64,000 bases of DNA from Incurvaria masculella. Its lineage: Eukaryota; Arthropoda; Insecta; Lepidoptera; Incurvariidae. The stretch covers positions 930,001-994,000 of the forward strand of contig OX335655.1 of NCBI GenBank assembly GCA_946894095.1. Direction: 5' to 3'. The stretch's first letter is position 1. Each line of letters opens with the position of its first letter. The notes beneath the pieces are model-generated. The model had not been told where the DNA came from. It was given only the letters and a program-made list of their open reading frames with translations, and searched no databases. Below are positions 61,901 through 64,000 of the stretch, piece after piece. The position numbers were made by a program, and so were the translations under genes.

Positions 61901-63302
61901 TTAAAATAAGAATACCTACGTAAATGAATGCAATTTGTAACTTTGGTTACATATGCGAAACTCAATGCAACTGCAATATATAAACGGTAAATACCTTCAC
62001 ACTTTTTACTAACAAAGAACCAGACTGTGTCTTGTGAATTTAAATGATGGAAGACTAAAGGTGTCTACGCCGCGACCACTAGCGGCATTAGTAGACCACT
62101 ATCAGCGGCGGCGCCCGCGACCGCACCTCACCGCGCGCCGCCTCCATTCCGCTTCGCGCTCCGGACCGACGCGCATGTCTTCTTCAGTCGCTCGTGTCAT
62201 ATTCTTTTTAAATAAAAAATCAGCAATACATTCATACTATACAGTCCACACAGAAGTCTTTATTTACCTAGCTAAAGAAAGCCCTCACAAAAGGCTCCCC
62301 AGAAGAATTTGGAACATTCGAAAAGCAGATGCGGTGTGTTGTGTTCTTGCAGGTTGTGGGCACCAAACATGTCATCCCTTGCGCCTCCAGTCAGCGGTTG
62401 GAGCCACTAGAGGAGTTCACTCCAGACCTGGCCGTCTGTCTAGACTCCTGGGTCGGCACATCTAATGTAAGTGCCTGTCTAACTTGGCCCCACAAAAATA
62501 TCTGCATTTAGTAAGCGGCTCGTAGCCTAGTGGCGCGTGGACTTGCCTAGCGTACCAGAGATCTGGGTTCAAATCCTCGCGCCGATCATGCTGGTTCTCT
62601 CTTTCTCTTTCTCAGTTAGATAAGTGCATTTCGTCCGCATTGCATGGCACCGAATTTCTTCGGCCATGTGGTGTATTGGGCTAATATCATAACAGTAGTT
62701 GTATGGTATTAGCCATCCATGTCAGGTTGGATAAAAAAAAAAAAAGAATATGTGTCATCGTCCTGTTTCCATCAGACGGTGAACAGCAAACTACGCTTGG
62801 TCTCATCTGATGGCTCACGGCTCGAGTACTCGGACCTGTACAGCTGCCCCCTGGAGGACTACACGCTGCGTCGGCGCCGCCCAATGAGTTACGATTCCGT
62901 CGAGTATTACCCGGGCCAGGTAATCATACAAATATACTAGGAAATATACCAAAAATATTCTACCAGGATTACAATCAACATTTATTTCCTAAACCGCTTT
63001 CTTCAAATATGTTTCTTTGAAACATTATTTTGCCTGATTAGTATCTTCTCGAATCCTAGCAGGGCTACAGGAGGTATTCCCAATTTTAATTCCTTGTAAA
63101 TTGGATGGGAGGGGATCCGGAGGATGGTTTGACTCAGTTTACTTTCCATGTCTATGTAGCACTGTTGGGAACGAAAGTTGCTTTAAAGTGAGATGGCCGG
63201 CAGGTGGTGTGCGGGACGCTGGGCTCCCTGGACAACGCAAACTGGATCCACACCACCAAGGAGATGAAAGCCGCGCGAAAGCACAAGAAACACGAGCATA
63301 AG
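58941..63302 (+). CDS. UBE2O: (E3-independent) E2 ubiquitin-conjugating enzyme UBE2O, N-terminal exons (partial)
   Basis: Exons 58941-59165, 59508-59621, 62353-62466, 62776-62919 and 63204-63302, all in phase 0 with GT/AG borders (75+38+38+48+33 codons); the gene continues past the right edge. The product starts MAGQNPGSPTDFMYFYEDEV; CVFGLVLENYEGNTSDQES, RGEIRVVWHPSGVERV and DRSLMPGDVVRRL align with the first conserved region of human UBE2O (HFGLVRL..., RVQWYPEGV, EDRSVVPRDVVRHM). Exon 4 has CPLEDYTLRRRRPMSYDSVE and a YYPGQV motif like human FYPGQVL. UBE2O is a large cytosolic E2/E3 hybrid that ubiquitinates orphan and nuclear-transport substrates; the catalytic UBC domain is C-terminal and not in the window. 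Intron 2 (2.7 kb) holds a TTAA MITE and intron 3 a SINE. Confidence 0.9.
60278..60635. mobile_element. TTAA-target MITE, family B, copy 2
   Basis: 358 bp after TTAA (60274-60277) and before TCAA (60636-60639, one change). It shares with 41728-42269 the blocks ggcattgtaa..tgtgtttggtttct, cagagaaggtcccagagcg and the gccacc end; about 190 bp of the middle is deleted. It is in UBE2O intron 2. Confidence 0.7.
60840..62340 (+). other. UBE2O intron 2, rest
   Basis: No exon with splice sites and homology was found here; a GC-rich patch at 62080-62180 has no recognised content. Confidence 0.4.
62513..62746 (+). repeat. Internally deleted SINE, plus orientation
   Basis: Head ggctcgtagcctagtggcg (box-A-like) and gggttcaaatcc (box B), then a shortened body and poly-A tail (62733-62746). 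Lies in UBE2O intron 3, 30 bp before the exon 4 acceptor. Confidence 0.85.
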
Positions 63303-63539
63303 GTAACTAATCGGCCGATATGGATAGAGACCATGATTGACAGTTGTATGTATCGCATTCAGCAATACATTGTAATCTGTGAGGGGCCTGTGGTGATCTA
63401 GGCCCCGGGCATCCGCGGACATGGATTCTTCAATAAAGTCTGCTTTAGAAAAACTCAGTGGGGAAACTTACACTTGAAACATGAAAATGTTGGAGTGAGT
63501 ACATCTGGGTAGCTGGATTTTTAGGTTTTCGGCAAGAAT

Positions 63540-63700
63540 TGTGGAAACCTTTATGATCACAGCTACATTGAGCTGGATGGATAACACGCAATATTTTCAT
63601 TGCCCTTTCGACCATATTTTCATCCTATGCGATGGTACCAACCCGGCGCATTTAACCTTACAACCTAGTAGGGGAAGGGGACCCAATAGGATCACTCTGG
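63540..63700 (-). repeat. SINE body fragment
   Basis: cctttatgatcacagctaca, ttcatcctatgcgatggtacc and ctagtaggggaaggggac follow the SINE consensus. In UBE2O intron 5. Confidence 0.65.
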
Positions 63701-63849
63701 TATCTGTCTGTCGTTCACACAGATGTCACCCTCTGATCATTAGATTTATGTCAAAATATGTATGTAGAGGAATAGCCACAAAAAGTTATATTAATAAAAA
63801 TAAAGAAAAATAATAATTGTGTAAGATATCTGCAAAACATAACGTTCCT

Positions 63850-64000
63850 TTTTTAATGTTAGTGGACATGGATGGCTATTATCATACCTATTGTTATGAT
63901 ATTAGCTCGACACACCTCATGGGTCTCTGGTGCTATGCCAGGGCCCTTGTTTCATTGAACTGGATTACAACATGGACATTTTTTATTACCGCTTTGACCT
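63850..64000 (-). repeat. SINE copy running off the right edge
   Basis: Poly-T (63850), then gacatggatggctattatc, gatattagctcgacaca and ggtgctatgccagggccc. Truncated by the window end. Confidence 0.7.

Noticed and set aside
62034..62511. 143-codon and 60-codon ORFs in UBE2O intron 2/exon 3
   Set aside because: They start in the intron and cross the acceptor at 62353; only the exon part (62353-62466) in phase 0 matches UBE2O.

Overview
The window looks like nuclear DNA of a moth or butterfly. Evidence: AT-rich intergenic DNA and introns with consensus GT/AG splice sites, protein-coding exons that align with vertebrate TBC1D16, NUDCD3 and UBE2O, many copies of a tRNA-headed SINE of lepidopteran style, CR1/Jockey-type LINE fragments with (TAAA)n tails, and several foldback DNA elements. 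The family identifications rest on remembered protein families; no search was run.

Host genes, left to right: (1) the first coding exon of a claudin/PMP22-like membrane protein on the minus strand (2083-2208), which runs off the left edge; (2) a six-exon NUDCD3 orthologue on the plus strand (14424-22007); (3) a seven-exon TBC1D16 Rab-GAP on the minus strand (45372-29165), where every splice phase closes to a 741-residue reading frame; (4) the first five coding exons of a UBE2O orthologue on the plus strand (58941-63302), which runs off the right edge.

Mobile DNA dominates the rest. At 4.2-13.9 kb a Tc1/mariner element with ~500-bp inverted repeats and DD41D spacing is split by an intact BEL/Pao LTR retrotransposon (LTRs look identical, 5-bp target duplication, 1969-residue Gag-Pol). 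Removing the retrotransposon restores an open transposase frame. At 36.1-41.2 kb a young non-autonomous LTR element of the same BEL lineage carries a 1092-residue ORF with 16 tandem 34-residue repeats and no pol. It sits inside a minisatellite that is itself unusual: 15 copies of the 3' splice site and start of TBC1D16 exon 2, arranged as two 810-bp higher-order repeats with no stop codon in any frame. At 45.9-52.8 kb a probable DNA transposon (TAG target duplication, symmetric subterminal inverted repeats) contains a damaged PHD-finger LINE. Its right part plus flank is repeated in tandem as a 2.78-kb duplication (50080-55647). A foldback family with a tRNA-like core occurs at 25.2 and 30.3 kb. 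Two TTAA-target MITE families have two copies each, and three of these four copies interrupt older repeats or host introns with clean empty-site logic.

The most unusual structures are the exon-derived splice-acceptor minisatellite of TBC1D16, the repeat-protein LTR element inserted in it, the tRNA-bearing foldbacks and the TAG-flanked DNA element.
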